The notes under the pieces were generated by a model. That model did no database searches, was not told the DNA's origin, and was given only the letters and a program-made list of their open reading frames with translations. A program made the position numbers and the translations under genes. Positions 51,361-58,886 of a stretch of DNA of 64,000 nt are shown here, piece after piece; position 1 is the stretch's first letter, and each line of letters begins with the position of its first letter. The stretch is from Listeria farberi (lineage in GTDB: Bacteria; Bacillota; Bacilli; Lactobacillales; Listeriaceae), in contig NZ_JAARZJ010000007.1 in the NCBI RefSeq assembly GCF_014229245.1, positions 104,882 through 168,881 of the forward strand, read 5' to 3'.

Positions 51361-51397
51361 ACCCCCGCGAAACTTAAATTTCGCGGGGTATTTTTAT
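51361..51397 (+). terminator. terminator of the 50892 gene
   Basis: CCCCGCGAAA pairs perfectly with TTTCGCGGGG around a nine-base loop and is followed by T5. Confidence 0.9.
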
Positions 51398-51402
51398 GTT
51401 GT

Positions 51403-51855
51403 TTATTGAATGTGTTTTATAAGATCACTTGAAAGTTGAGTTAGTTCTGTTTGGAGGAATTTTGGCAATATTTCTATCTCACTCATCTTGTCTATTTCAC
51501 ACCATTTAAAATTCAGCTCGTAACCTGTCTCCCCTCTCTGCCCATATTGTTCTATTTTTGTAAACGTCGAAAGTTCTAACAGTGCGCTATTTGGATATAA
51601 CTCCACAATATAATAAAACTCAATACTATCAATTTCCTCGCCATGATATACAAAGCGATTTTCCGCGATAATTTTTAAATCTCGAATAGTCACTTCTTCT
51701 CCAAGTTCTTCTCTCATTTCTCGCTGTAATCCTTCTTTAGTTAACTCATTTTCAACGGCACCACCCGGCAAAGTCCAATAATTTTCATTTTTAGTTGTGT
51801 GGAGTAAAATTTTGTTTTGATGCCTGATAATCGCTGCTACTCTTATATGTTTCAT
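51403..51855 (-). CDS. Nudix hydrolase
   Basis: A 150-residue Nudix protein: GGAVENELTKEGLQREMREELGEE is a full Nudix box (Gx5Ex7REUxEExGU). It would cleave a nucleoside diphosphate linked to another moiety; substrate not inferable. The frame opens at 51924, but the ATG at 51855 follows the SD TAGGAGAGAG. It sits directly downstream of the truncated GntR gene, whose stop is 16 bases before this start, so it may have been captured by that gene's transcript. Confidence 0.88.
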   Translation of the reverse strand: MKHIRVAAIIRHQNKILLHTTKNENYWTLPGGAVENELTKEGLQREMREELGEEVTIRDLKIIAENRFVYHGEEIDSIEFYYIVELYPNSALLELSTFTKIEQYGQRGETGYELNFKWCEIDKMSEIEILPKFLQTELTQLSSDLIKHIQ

Positions 51856-51871
51856 AGTCTCTCTCCTACAA

Positions 51872-52015
51872 CTAAGACTTTGTTTCACGGGACACCGAAA
51901 AACGTTTGGCCAGGACATTTTCACTTGGAAGTAGTGTGTTTGCTGGATAAACGCCGGATGTAATATCTTGCTCTAGTTCTAAATAAATGTCAAAAAACTT
52001 ATTTTTTTTATTCAA
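51872..52015 (-). pseudogene. N-terminal remnant of a GntR-family regulator (TreR-like)
   Basis: A 47-codon frame opening with TTG at 52015. Its translation has FFDIYLELEQDITSGVYP, then NTLLPSENVLAKRFSVSRET, the start of a GntR winged helix (LPSE..LA..F.VSR.T), matching the trehalose repressor TreR as I remember it. The frame breaks after SRET, where VRKAL should follow, and stops at 51872. The missing region is replaced by the leader of the Nudix gene. This is best read as a deletion scar that removed the rest of treR and the trehalose genes. No strong SD is seen. Confidence 0.78.
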
Positions 52016-52165
52016 ATTAACTCACACAACGCTATTGTAGCATATTTGCAGTTAAATGTAACCGAAATTTGCTAGTCCGCTTTATTACCAAAATCACGTG
52101 AAATTTGTTACACTAATAATAGTAAGATTTGTTCTTGTGTTTTGATTTAAGAGGAGGTATTTTCT

Positions 52166-52303
52166 ATGACTAAAGTTATTTTAACTATTATCGCAATTAT
52201 CGTTCCAGCATTTCTTGGATTTTTATTTGCTTATCAAATTTATAAGAAAAAAACTGCCACTTATATGCCATTAAGAAATGAATTTGTTCACTGGGCAAAG
52301 TAA
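52166..52303 (+). CDS. membrane microprotein (45 residues)
   Basis: A 45-residue protein with an excellent SD (GAGGAGGT, 6 bases before the ATG). Residues 4-26 form one strongly hydrophobic membrane helix, followed by a Lys-rich cytosolic tail (YKKKTATY) ending in FVHWAK. It is too short for the usual gene finders. The function is unknown. It is followed after 24 bases by a second membrane microprotein with its own SD, so the pair is probably an operon. Confidence 0.65.
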   Translation: MTKVILTIIAIIVPAFLGFLFAYQIYKKKTATYMPLRNEFVHWAK

Positions 52304-52327
52304 ACATCTATTAGGGAGGAAATCAAG

Positions 52328-52435
52328 ATGAAAAAAACAGAAAGTGAAAAACCGCTTGTCATAAAAATTGTTATTAGTGTTCTTGTTGGTTTATTTTTAC
52401 TTAATTTAATGCCATTCTTAGCAATCTTCGGTTAA
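52328..52435 (+). CDS. membrane microprotein (35 residues)
   Basis: A 35-residue protein with a charged N-terminus (MKKTESEKP) and one membrane helix spanning about residues 11-34. The SD AGGGAGGA precedes the ATG by 7 bases. Single-helix proteins of this size in Listeria can be tail-anchored regulators; no relation to a named one is claimed. Downstream a promoter and hairpins begin at 52454. Confidence 0.6.
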   Translation: MKKTESEKPLVIKIVISVLVGLFLLNLMPFLAIFG

Positions 52436-52453
52436 TTTTTTACTTAATAGTGC

Positions 52454-52482
52454 TTGAAGCAGCTTATTTTTTATGGTATATT
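52454..52482 (+). promoter_or_regulatory. predicted promoter of a leader RNA
   Basis: -35 TTGAAG (52454-52459) and -10 TATATT (52477-52482) with exactly 17 bases between them; the start of transcription would be near 52489. Confidence 0.5.
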
Positions 52483-52524
52483 GTAAATTGTGTTGAAATG
52501 AATAGCAATTTTTTATGGTGAGAC

Positions 52525-52559
52525 AATTAATGACAGAGATGTCAGTTAATGCTTTTTTT
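52525..52559 (+). terminator. terminator hairpin 1
   Basis: ATTAATGACA pairs with TGTCAGTTAAT (one bulged G) around GAGA, followed by CTTTTTTT. Confidence 0.6.
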
Positions 52560-52561
52560 AT

Positions 52562-52609
52562 AAAAAGACTCCAGAGTGCCGGTTTTGCGGTGTTCTTGGG
52601 TCTTTTTTT
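52562..52609 (+). terminator. terminator hairpin 2 (attenuator-like)
   Basis: AAAAAGACTCCAGAGTGCCG pairs largely with CGGTGTTCTTGGGTCTTTTT around GTTTTG; a T run ends it 7 bases before the SD. Confidence 0.6.
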
Positions 52610-52630
52610 GTGTGGAAAGGAGAAATGGAT

Positions 52631-53476
52631 ATGAATAATAAAACTGGTTGGAACATCGCAAAAATTATTGTTGGAGCACTTATTTTTTCGCTCGCTGTCA
52701 ATGTTTTTGCAATCCCTAATAATCTTGGGGAAGGCGGCGTTACGGGGTTAACGATGATGCTTTACTACTTGCTTGGTTGGACTCCAGCGATTACGACGTT
52801 TATTTTTAATGGTATCTTACTTGTTATTGGTTATAAGTTTTTGGATCGCATGACGATTGTTTGGACGATTGTCGCGATTAGTTTCACTTCGCTATTCTTG
52901 CATTTTTCTGAACCACTTGCTTTTGTTGCAAGCCAATCTATCGTGGCAGCCATTTTTGCTGGCTTAATGATGGGAATTGGTATGGGGCTCATTATGAACG
53001 GCGGCGGAACTACTGCTGGAAGTGCTATTTTAGCAAAAATAGCGAATAAATATTTAGGTTGGAATACTAGTTATGCGCTCTTATTTTTTGATTTAATTGT
53101 CGTTATCCCTTCTGTTTTTGTTATTGGTTTTGAGAACATGCTATTTACAGTAGTTTCGCTTTATATTTCTACTAAAGTACTTGATTTCATTCTGGAAGGT
53201 TATAATCCTAAAAAATCTGTTACAATTATTTCTGACTACTATGAGGAAATTGCCACAGAAATTGATGCGAATTTGGAACGAGGCATTACCCTTTTCAATG
53301 GTCAAGGATTCTATATGCGTCAAGATAAAAAAATCCTTTATATTGTAATTAGTCGTGATCAACTTCTCCCACTAACAAAAATCGTGAATAAATATGACGA
53401 AAAAGCTTTCTTTATTATTAATGACGTGCAAAGTGTTGTCGGGGAAGGATTCACAAAACAAATTACAAGCGAGTGA
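52631..53476 (+). CDS. YitT-family membrane protein (DUF161/DUF2179)
   Basis: A 281-residue protein: five or six membrane segments in the N-terminal 190 residues (VNVFAIPNNLGEGGVTGLTMML and MNGGGTTAGSAILAK are YitT signatures), then a cytosolic DUF2179 domain (VTIISDYYEEIATEIDANLERGITLFNGQGFY). The transport or sensing role is unproven. Three possible ATGs; 52631 is favoured by 8-base spacing from the SD AAAGGAG. It lies directly behind the tandem hairpins. Confidence 0.87.
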   Translation: MNNKTGWNIAKIIVGALIFSLAVNVFAIPNNLGEGGVTGLTMMLYYLLGWTPAITTFIFNGILLVIGYKFLDRMTIVWTIVAISFTSLFLHFSEPLAFVASQSIVAAIFAGLMMGIGMGLIMNGGGTTAGSAILAKIANKYLGWNTSYALLFFDLIVVIPSVFVIGFENMLFTVVSLYISTKVLDFILEGYNPKKSVTIISDYYEEIATEIDANLERGITLFNGQGFYMRQDKKILYIVISRDQLLPLTKIVNKYDEKAFFIINDVQSVVGEGFTKQITSE

Positions 53477-53542
53477 TGTTGTTTTGTGAAACTTATGTTA
53501 CAATAATGTGGAAATTATTTTTAATGTAAGTGAGGCGTCCTT

Positions 53543-53737
53543 ATGAAAATATCTAAACCGGCATATATTGGTTTACTTGTTGTTGGCTTGGTTTTTGTTT
53601 TTTTAGGACTATCTAATATCGGAATTTCTATTTTTTGGGATTTTAACGACTTAGAAAATTTGCTGGTTGGCTCTTTGCTAATCATCATTGGACTTATTAC
53701 ACTTAGAGTTCGATATACACTTAAAAAAAGAGGATAG
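53543..53737 (+). CDS. small two-helix membrane protein
   Basis: A 64-residue protein with two hydrophobic helices (about 7-26 and 38-55) and a short basic C-terminus (YTLKKRG). No known motif. SD GTGAGGCG precedes the ATG. It is alone, with a strong terminator behind it; the function is unknown. Confidence 0.68.
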   Translation: MKISKPAYIGLLVVGLVFVFLGLSNIGISIFWDFNDLENLLVGSLLIIIGLITLRVRYTLKKRG

Positions 53738-53740
53738 AAA

Positions 53741-53774
53741 AGCACTGCAAATATTGATTGCAGTGCTTTTCTGC
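53741..53774. terminator. terminator
   Basis: AAAAGCACTGCAA pairs with TTGCAGTGCTTTT around a seven-base loop, between convergent genes. Confidence 0.88.
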
Positions 53775-53783
53775 TGTTACCTC

Positions 53784-54443
53784 TTAAAAAATGACATTTT
53801 CTTGAATAACATTTAATTTTTTAATGATAATATAACGGTTTTGCATAGTAATAACGCCTTCTTTTTTTAATTGTTGAAAAATCCGATTGACACTACTTGC
53901 TGAATTTATCCCGCAAAAGTGACCAATTTCTTCATTACTCACTAAAAAATCTATCAAAAATTGATCTTTTTCTATTTCCACCCCGAAAAGTGTATAGAGC
54001 TCGTATAACTGTGTACAAATTGCACCAAGTTTACCGTTCATCAGCATTTGCTGCATTTTTTTGATTGATTGTAAAAGTCTTGTGCGATAGTAATCTTTAA
54101 CATAGATTTGCAAATCGACGTCACAGTTTACATCCTTCCAAAAACGTACTCGGTCAACTTGATATAGTTCCGCTGTATCTGATTCCACACGAATATTAAA
54201 CGGTGCATTAGCAAATTGAGAGTACTCATCTTTTAAAAGGGAAATAATGTCCATTTTATTAATGTAGTTTAAATTAAATTCCCTGCCATCCCTTGAGATA
54301 ATACTCGTTTTAATAATCCCTTTTTTAAGTATGTACACATAAGAATCTTCAAGTCCCTCGTAAGTTAAATATTTGCGTTTTCCCCTTGTAATAACTGGAA
54401 AATCATTTGTGCTTACATAATTATTAAGAATATTTTGTTTCAT
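53784..54443 (-). CDS. Crp/Fnr-family transcriptional regulator
   Basis: A 219-residue Crp/Fnr/PrfA-type regulator. The N-terminal cNMP-binding-like barrel (about 20-125; YVYILKKGIIKTSIISRDGREFNLNYI) lacks the Gly-Glu-Arg-Ala cAMP contacts, so cAMP sensing is unlikely. The C-terminal HTH is NEEIGHFCGINSASSVNRIFQQLKKEGVI. It is divergent from an MFS transporter with two palindromes between, making that transporter its likely target. SD AAGGAGG. Confidence 0.87.
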   Translation of the reverse strand: MKQNILNNYVSTNDFPVITRGKRKYLTYEGLEDSYVYILKKGIIKTSIISRDGREFNLNYINKMDIISLLKDEYSQFANAPFNIRVESDTAELYQVDRVRFWKDVNCDVDLQIYVKDYYRTRLLQSIKKMQQMLMNGKLGAICTQLYELYTLFGVEIEKDQFLIDFLVSNEEIGHFCGINSASSVNRIFQQLKKEGVITMQNRYIIIKKLNVIQENVIF

Positions 54444-54512
54444 GTTCTTAACCTCCTTTTTGTCATTCCAGTTAAAGCATATTAATCATACAAAATACTA
54501 TTCCCTATTTTT

Positions 54513-54539
54513 TCAACATATGTTATACAAATTTGTATA
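54513..54539. promoter_or_regulatory. two abutting palindromes (candidate Crp/Fnr-type operators)
   Basis: TCAACATATGTTAT (54513-54526) resembles the PrfA box TTAACAnnTGTTAA at 12 of 14 positions. TATACAAATTTGTATA (54524-54539) is a perfect 16-base palindrome. They lie between a Crp/Fnr gene and the divergent MFS gene. A TATAAT is at 54590-54595. Confidence 0.5.
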
Positions 54540-54640
54540 TATCAGAAATAATTACCAAATTAAAAAGTATCCTCTTGAGATTTCGCCTATAATACTCTTT
54601 GTCGCTGAGATAAATTATACGTAGGAAGGGATTTTAATTT

Positions 54641-55846
54641 ATGAAAGAAAAATTATTTAATAAGGGCTTTGTTTTAATAACGTTGATTAACTTTGTCGTT
54701 TATCTTGTGTATTATTTGCTGATGGTGATTATCGCCGTCATTGCCCAAGAAGAGCTCGGTGCATCACTCGGAGAAGCGGGTTTTGCTTCCGGTATTTATA
54801 TTATCGGTACACTCCTTGCGAGACTTTACATGGGGAAAAAGCTCGAGCTATTTGGTCGTAAACAGGTATTAAGGTTTGGTATTTTATTTTTCCTAGTAAC
54901 GACATTGGCTTACTTATATATGCCGACAATTACAGTTATGTTCATTATTCGTTTTTTAAATGGATTTGCATACGGAACTACTTCCACTGCAACAAACGCG
55001 ATTGTCACTGCTTATATTCCTAATTCTAGAAACGGAGAAGGTATTAATTATTATGGCCTTAGCACAAGTCTTGCTGCTGCCATTGGTCCATTTATTGGAA
55101 TGATTTTATTAAGCAAAACAAGCTTTTATACAATTATTATTTTTTCCACTGCAATTGTCTTATTAACTACAATACTTTGTTTCTATCTGCCAGTAAAAAA
55201 TATTATTTTAACGAAAGAACATCAAAAAGTATTACAAACTTGGACTGTTAAAAGTTTTATCGAAACAAAAGTTATTCCAATTACTTTCATTGCCTTTTTA
55301 ATGGGGATTTCTTATTCAAGCGTACTTACCTTTCTTGCTTCGTATGCGAGAGAAATTAATTTAGTTAGCGCTGGCACCTTTTTCTTTGTTGTTTATGCGC
55401 TAGTTATTACATTCACCAGGCCTATGTCGGGGAAACTATTTGATGCAAAAGGTGAAAAATATGTCATGTATCCTAGTTATCTCTTTTTAACTGTTGGTTT
55501 AGTTGTGCTTAGTACTGCGACCTCAAGTCTAGTTTTACTTATTTCAGGTGGATTAATTGGTTTAGGTTATGGAACGTTTATGTCGAATGGACAGGCTGTT
55601 TGTTTGAAAGTTTGTGAACCCCACCGTATTGGCATTGGTTTATCTACTTACTTTATTGGGCTCGATTTAGGCCTTGGTATCGGACCTTATATTATGGGGG
55701 AAATTCATCATGTTCTTTCATTCCAAGGGATTTACATTATCGCTGGTGCTATCGCATTTGTCTGCGTATTTATTTACATGTTTTTATCCAGAAAAAAAGT
55801 GTCCAGTGGCGCGCATGAACAACTAAAAGGGAGCGAAGAATTATGA
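54641..55846 (+). CDS. major facilitator superfamily transporter
   Basis: A 401-residue 12-helix MFS protein of the drug/H+ antiporter (DHA) kind: the loop 2-3 motif ARLYMGKKLELFGRKQVLR and the central loop SPRPMSGKLFDAKGEKYVMY-type segment (TRPMSGKLFDAKGEKY) are present. It would export a small toxic compound using the proton gradient. The start at 54641 follows GTAGGAAGGG. It overlaps the next gene by 4 bases and is opposite a Crp/Fnr regulator. Confidence 0.88.
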   Translation: MKEKLFNKGFVLITLINFVVYLVYYLLMVIIAVIAQEELGASLGEAGFASGIYIIGTLLARLYMGKKLELFGRKQVLRFGILFFLVTTLAYLYMPTITVMFIIRFLNGFAYGTTSTATNAIVTAYIPNSRNGEGINYYGLSTSLAAAIGPFIGMILLSKTSFYTIIIFSTAIVLLTTILCFYLPVKNIILTKEHQKVLQTWTVKSFIETKVIPITFIAFLMGISYSSVLTFLASYAREINLVSAGTFFFVVYALVITFTRPMSGKLFDAKGEKYVMYPSYLFLTVGLVVLSTATSSLVLLISGGLIGLGYGTFMSNGQAVCLKVCEPHRIGIGLSTYFIGLDLGLGIGPYIMGEIHHVLSFQGIYIIAGAIAFVCVFIYMFLSRKKVSSGAHEQLKGSEEL

Positions 55847-56088
55847 ATAAATTATTACTCATAACCGCAGCAGGTTATATCGTAGGAGTGAGAGCGATTG
55901 AAAATGAAAAAAATCATTCTATTTTGCTTAGCGATGTTTATATTAATAATCCCTCGCAGCGATTGATTGATCATTTTGAAAGTCTAGAAATTGCTAAAGA
56001 ACAAATTATCGGACATAAAAAATTATCTGCCGATGATGCACAAAATTTAATTAGTAGATGGGAAGCTACTTATTTTACAACATCTTGA
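55843..56088 (+). CDS. small hypothetical protein (81 residues)
   Basis: An 81-residue soluble protein, start ATGA overlapping the transporter stop, so translated with it. It has NPSQRLIDHFESLEIAKEQIIGHKKLSADDAQNLISRWEA, a helical acidic region; no known motif. It may be an accessory of the exporter. It precedes a strong terminator. Confidence 0.65.
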   Translation: MNKLLLITAAGYIVGVRAIENEKNHSILLSDVYINNPSQRLIDHFESLEIAKEQIIGHKKLSADDAQNLISRWEATYFTTS

Positions 56089-56095
56089 TAATAAG

Positions 56096-56130
56096 TAGAA
56101 GCATTGCGCAAATTCGCAATGCTTTTTTTA
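56096..56130 (+). terminator. terminator of the MFS operon
   Basis: AAGCATTGCG pairs with CGCAATGCTT around a six-base loop, then T7; also usable on the minus strand for the Nudix gene. Confidence 0.88.
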
Positions 56131-56604
56131 TAAGACTTGATGGCTAATATGTAGTAACCTATTTTCGTGGTATTTTGTTGTAACTTCTATTCTTGTTAAA
56201 TCATTCGGAACATGCTTGATAAGATAAGGCAGATTGTTCACTACACCTGTATTTTCTTGATTAAGTATCCATGATATCTTTTTAAAGTCGAGAATTCCTT
56301 CTGCAGTTGCCACCGGGGTTTGATATACAAAATCATCTTTTAGTTTAGCAACAAACAAATGCATGCCACCAAGGTTCTCCCCTTCTACAAACCATTTCAT
56401 TTCACCAATATCACGTATTTCGTAGTCAGTTGCTTTAATTCCTGTCTCTTCTTTGATTTCACGCTTGATAGATTCCATGAGTGATTCTCCGGGCTCTATT
56501 TTTCCACCCACGCCATTCCAACTTCCCATCCACGGAGACTTTTGTCTATTTAACAATAAAATTTCATCTGTTCTTTGGATGAAACAGAGCGTGTATTTGT
56601 ACAT
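56128..56604 (-). CDS. Nudix hydrolase (8-oxo-dGTP diphosphatase-like)
   Basis: A 158-residue MutT-like Nudix enzyme. The Nudix box GGKIEPGESLMESIKREIKEETG matches Gx5Ex7REUxEExGU, and MGSWNGVGG is the usual MutT start of substrate strand. It probably removes oxidised dNTPs. The frame opens at 56715, but ATG at 56604 follows the SD AGAAGG. Single gene bounded by terminators. Confidence 0.88.
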   Translation of the reverse strand: MYKYTLCFIQRTDEILLLNRQKSPWMGSWNGVGGKIEPGESLMESIKREIKEETGIKATDYEIRDIGEMKWFVEGENLGGMHLFVAKLKDDFVYQTPVATAEGILDFKKISWILNQENTGVVNNLPYLIKHVPNDLTRIEVTTKYHENRLLHISHQVL

Positions 56605-56654
56605 AATATAACCTTCTTTTTTCGTTTTTATTAGTATAGCATACTTAATGACAT

Positions 56655-56700
56655 AAAAAATAACAGCATCCGCGTTTAGGTTGGGAAACGGATGCTGCCA
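56655..56700 (-). terminator. terminator of the 56770 gene
   Basis: CAGCATCCG (56665-56673) pairs perfectly with CGGATGCTG (56690-56698); the minus strand continues into a T-rich run. Confidence 0.75.
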
Positions 56701-56769
56701 GGTGAGATATTTCATTGAAAAAAGGTTACTCTTAATATACCGAATAAATATGAAAAAAGTATGAACAAA

Positions 56770-57033
56770 CTAAGAAAGTTCATTTTTAATTTTTTGAAGT
56801 AAAAGATTGCCTTGATGTGTCATACTATAATACTTCTGCTGATTATTATTTTCGTCACGTATGATAAATCCATGAAATTCAAGCCAGTAAGTACAGTATA
56901 ACAAATCATTTCTCGTAGCATCGCCAACAATATTATTTTGCAGAAAATTGATGGTTAACGATTTTATATTATATATAGGATTTTTAACAACTTCTAACAC
57001 CATTACAATAAGCTGATTATCTGGCCTTTCCAT
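56770..57033 (-). CDS. small hypothetical protein, possible winged helix
   Basis: An 87-residue protein I do not recognise. NLLLQKIKNELS and DLLYCTYWLEFHGFIIRDENN suggest a winged-helix-like fold (helix-strand-strand with a YYSMTHQG wing) as in PadR or MarR relatives, but this is only a shape impression. It starts 23 bases after the DEAD-box helicase gene on the same strand, so they may be co-transcribed. Confidence 0.55.
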   Translation of the reverse strand: MERPDNQLIVMVLEVVKNPIYNIKSLTINFLQNNIVGDATRNDLLYCTYWLEFHGFIIRDENNNQQKYYSMTHQGNLLLQKIKNELS

Positions 57034-57056
57034 TGTTTGACCTTCTTTTCTTTTAA

Positions 57057-58469
57057 TTATCGTTTTCTTGCTTCGTTTACTTTGAGACGCCTACCCTTCA
57101 CTTTTCGTGAACGCATCATTTCAAGGACTGCTGGGCCTTTTCCGTTTAGAATTTCGACAAAGGAGACATGGTCTTCAATCGTAATAATACCAATATCTTC
57201 CGCTGTAATCCCTTCTAACTTAGAAATGGTTCCAACAAAATCTACTGCACGAATTTTTTTCTTTTTACCACCATTAAAATAAAGTTTCATAATGTTTTTA
57301 TTTAGTTTTTCACCGCGAGCTTTCTTTATTGTTGGGCGCTTTTGTTGTTTTTTATGGAAAGCTTCTTCATTTGCTTTTACTTCGATGATAGTTGGTTTCC
57401 TCTTTTTCTCAATCGTAATATTTAGCATTTCTTCTATATCACGAAGAAGCGGATTTTCATTCGTTTTAACAAAACTGATGGCTTTTCCGCTATTTCCAGC
57501 TCGCCCTGTTCGTCCGATTCGATGCACGTAGTTCTCTTTTTCAATTGGTAAATCGTAATTAATTACAAGTGAGACATTATCAACATCAATTCCTCGGCCG
57601 GCTACATCTGTCGCAATTAAAAAACGCGATTTGCCGCTTTTGAAGTCATCCATAGCGCGGAAACGATCTTCCTGTCTTAAACCACCATGAATTTTACTAA
57701 CACTCAATTCGAGTAAATCGGTGAGTTCATCCACTTGATTTTTCGTATTACAAAAAATAATTGCACTATCAGGGTTTTCAGTAATTAAAACTTCTTTTAA
57801 AGTTTTTTCTTTATTATCCGTTTGCATTTCCACATGGAAAATGGGGTTTGTTTTTTCAGATGCCATTTCAATTACCATCGGATTGTTTTGGTACCGTTTG
57901 ATTAAATCTTGCATTTCTTCTGGAAGTGTCGCAGAGAAAAATAAGTTTTGGCGCTGTTTTGGTAAACGACTAAGAATATCCTCTACTTGGTCAATAAAGC
58001 CCATGCTTAACATTTCGTCTACTTCATCTAAAACTAAATGGACTACTTTGTCGACATTAAGTGAGCCTTTTTCGATATGATCCAGTAATCGTCCCGGGGT
58101 TCCAACAACAATATGGTTTTTTTGACTTAATTCTAATTTTTGTTTAGCAAAAGGTGATTGTCCATATATTGCTGCTGCTTTAATTCGTTTAAATCGTCCA
58201 ATATTGGTACATTCTGTCTTAACCTGCATTGCAAGTTCTCTCGTTGGTACAATGATTAAAGCTTGAGGCTTGTTTTCCTCCCAAACGACTTGTTCTGCAA
58301 TTGGAATAGCGAAGGCTGCAGTTTTCCCACTACCAGTTTGTGATTTTGCAACAATATCTTCTCCTGTTAATGCAACTGGAATTACTGCTTTTTGAACAGG
58401 GGTAGCATCTTTATATCCTAGTTCAATAATGGCTCTTTTAATTTCTTCACTTAATTTTAAATTATTCAT
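57057..58469 (-). CDS. DEAD-box RNA helicase, DbpA/YxiN type
   Basis: A 470-residue helicase with motif I SQTGSGKT (about 49-56), motif Ia PTRELA, motif II DEVD in place of DEAD, motif III SAT and motif [12 protein letters not shown]. The C-terminal part (after about 390) matches the DbpA RNA-binding domain ([23 protein letters not shown]...), which anchors to 23S rRNA helix 92. It would act in 50S assembly. The frame opens at 58481; ATG at 58469 has the SD GAGG. The DEVD variant is unusual. Confidence 0.9.
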   Translation of the reverse strand: MNNLKLSEEIKRAIIELGYKDATPVQKAVIPVALTGEDIVAKSQTGSGKTAAFAIPIAEQVVWEENKPQALIIVPTRELAMQVKTECTNIGRFKRIKAAAIYGQSPFAKQKLELSQKNHIVVGTPGRLLDHIEKGSLNVDKVVHLVLDEVDEMLSMGFIDQVEDILSRLPKQRQNLFFSATLPEEMQDLIKRYQNNPMVIEMASEKTNPIFHVEMQTDNKEKTLKEVLITENPDSAIIFCNTKNQVDELTDLLELSVSKIHGGLRQEDRFRAMDDFKSGKSRFLIATDVAGRGIDVDNVSLVINYDLPIEKENYVHRIGRTGRAGNSGKAISFVKTNENPLLRDIEEMLNITIEKKRKPTIIEVKANEEAFHKKQQKRPTIKKARGEKLNKNIMKLYFNGGKKKKIRAVDFVGTISKLEGITAEDIGIITIEDHVSFVEILNGKGPAVLEMMRSRKVKGRRLKVNEARKR

Positions 58470-58531
58470 GTCAGTCCTCATTTCCTCATATCATCATACC
58501 ATATTTTTTCACAAATGACGGAACGAATTGT

Positions 58532-58560
58532 TTGTACTTCGCTCTTACTTCCTTTAAAAT
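58532..58560 (+). promoter_or_regulatory. predicted promoter of the LEA-like gene
   Basis: -35 TTGTAC (58532-58537) and -10 TAAAAT (58555-58560) with a 17-base spacer, about 30 bases before the start. Confidence 0.55.
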
Positions 58561-58592
58561 AAACTATAAGCCCCCAAAATAAGGAGGAAACA

Positions 58593-58853
58593 ATGAATTT
58601 AGATGATTTGAAGAATAAAGTTACTGAGTCCCTGCCCCTGGAAAATCTAGGAACACTGACAGAAGAGGCAACAAACAAAGCATCTGAGCTTGGCGAACAA
58701 GCAAGTAATGTGACAGAGGATCTACAAAATGAAGCAACTAATTTAACAGAAAATTTACAAGATAAAGCAAGTGGACTAACAGAAAATTTGCAAGATACCG
58801 CTAATGAATTAACGGGTGGGTTTTTAGATAAAATAAAGAATTTATTTCAATAA
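58593..58853 (+). CDS. LEA-like amphipathic repeat protein
   Basis: An 86-residue acidic, hydrophilic helical protein with imperfect 11-residue repeats: LTENLQDKASG followed by LTENLQDTANE, and two earlier weaker copies (VTEDLQNEATN). This pattern is typical of LEA-3-like or apolipophorin-type amphipathic helices that protect membranes or proteins under drying or osmotic stress. There is no signal peptide. SD AAGGAGG. A single gene with its own promoter and terminator. Function inferred from composition only. Confidence 0.75.
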   Translation: MNLDDLKNKVTESLPLENLGTLTEEATNKASELGEQASNVTEDLQNEATNLTENLQDKASGLTENLQDTANELTGGFLDKIKNLFQ

Positions 58854-58855
58854 GA

Positions 58856-58886
58856 AAAAAGCACTCATTTTTGAGTGCTTTTTTTA
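58856..58886. terminator. bidirectional terminator
   Basis: AAAGCACTCA pairs with TGAGTGCTTT around TTTT, with A and T runs either side, between convergent genes. Confidence 0.88.

Larger units (their letters stand above)
52489..52609 (+). ncRNA. candidate leader RNA or small RNA before the YitT-type gene
   Basis: From the predicted start near 52489, two tandem hairpins occur. The first (52525-52559, TGACA-GAGA-TGTCA core plus ATTAA/TTAAT) ends in T7. The second (52562-52609, AAAAAGAC...GTCTTTTT) also ends in T7, 7 bases before the SD of the next gene. No promoter lies after the second hairpin, so expression of the gene below needs read-through, anti-termination, or a distant promoter. It matches no riboswitch family I know. 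Inference only. Confidence 0.35.
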
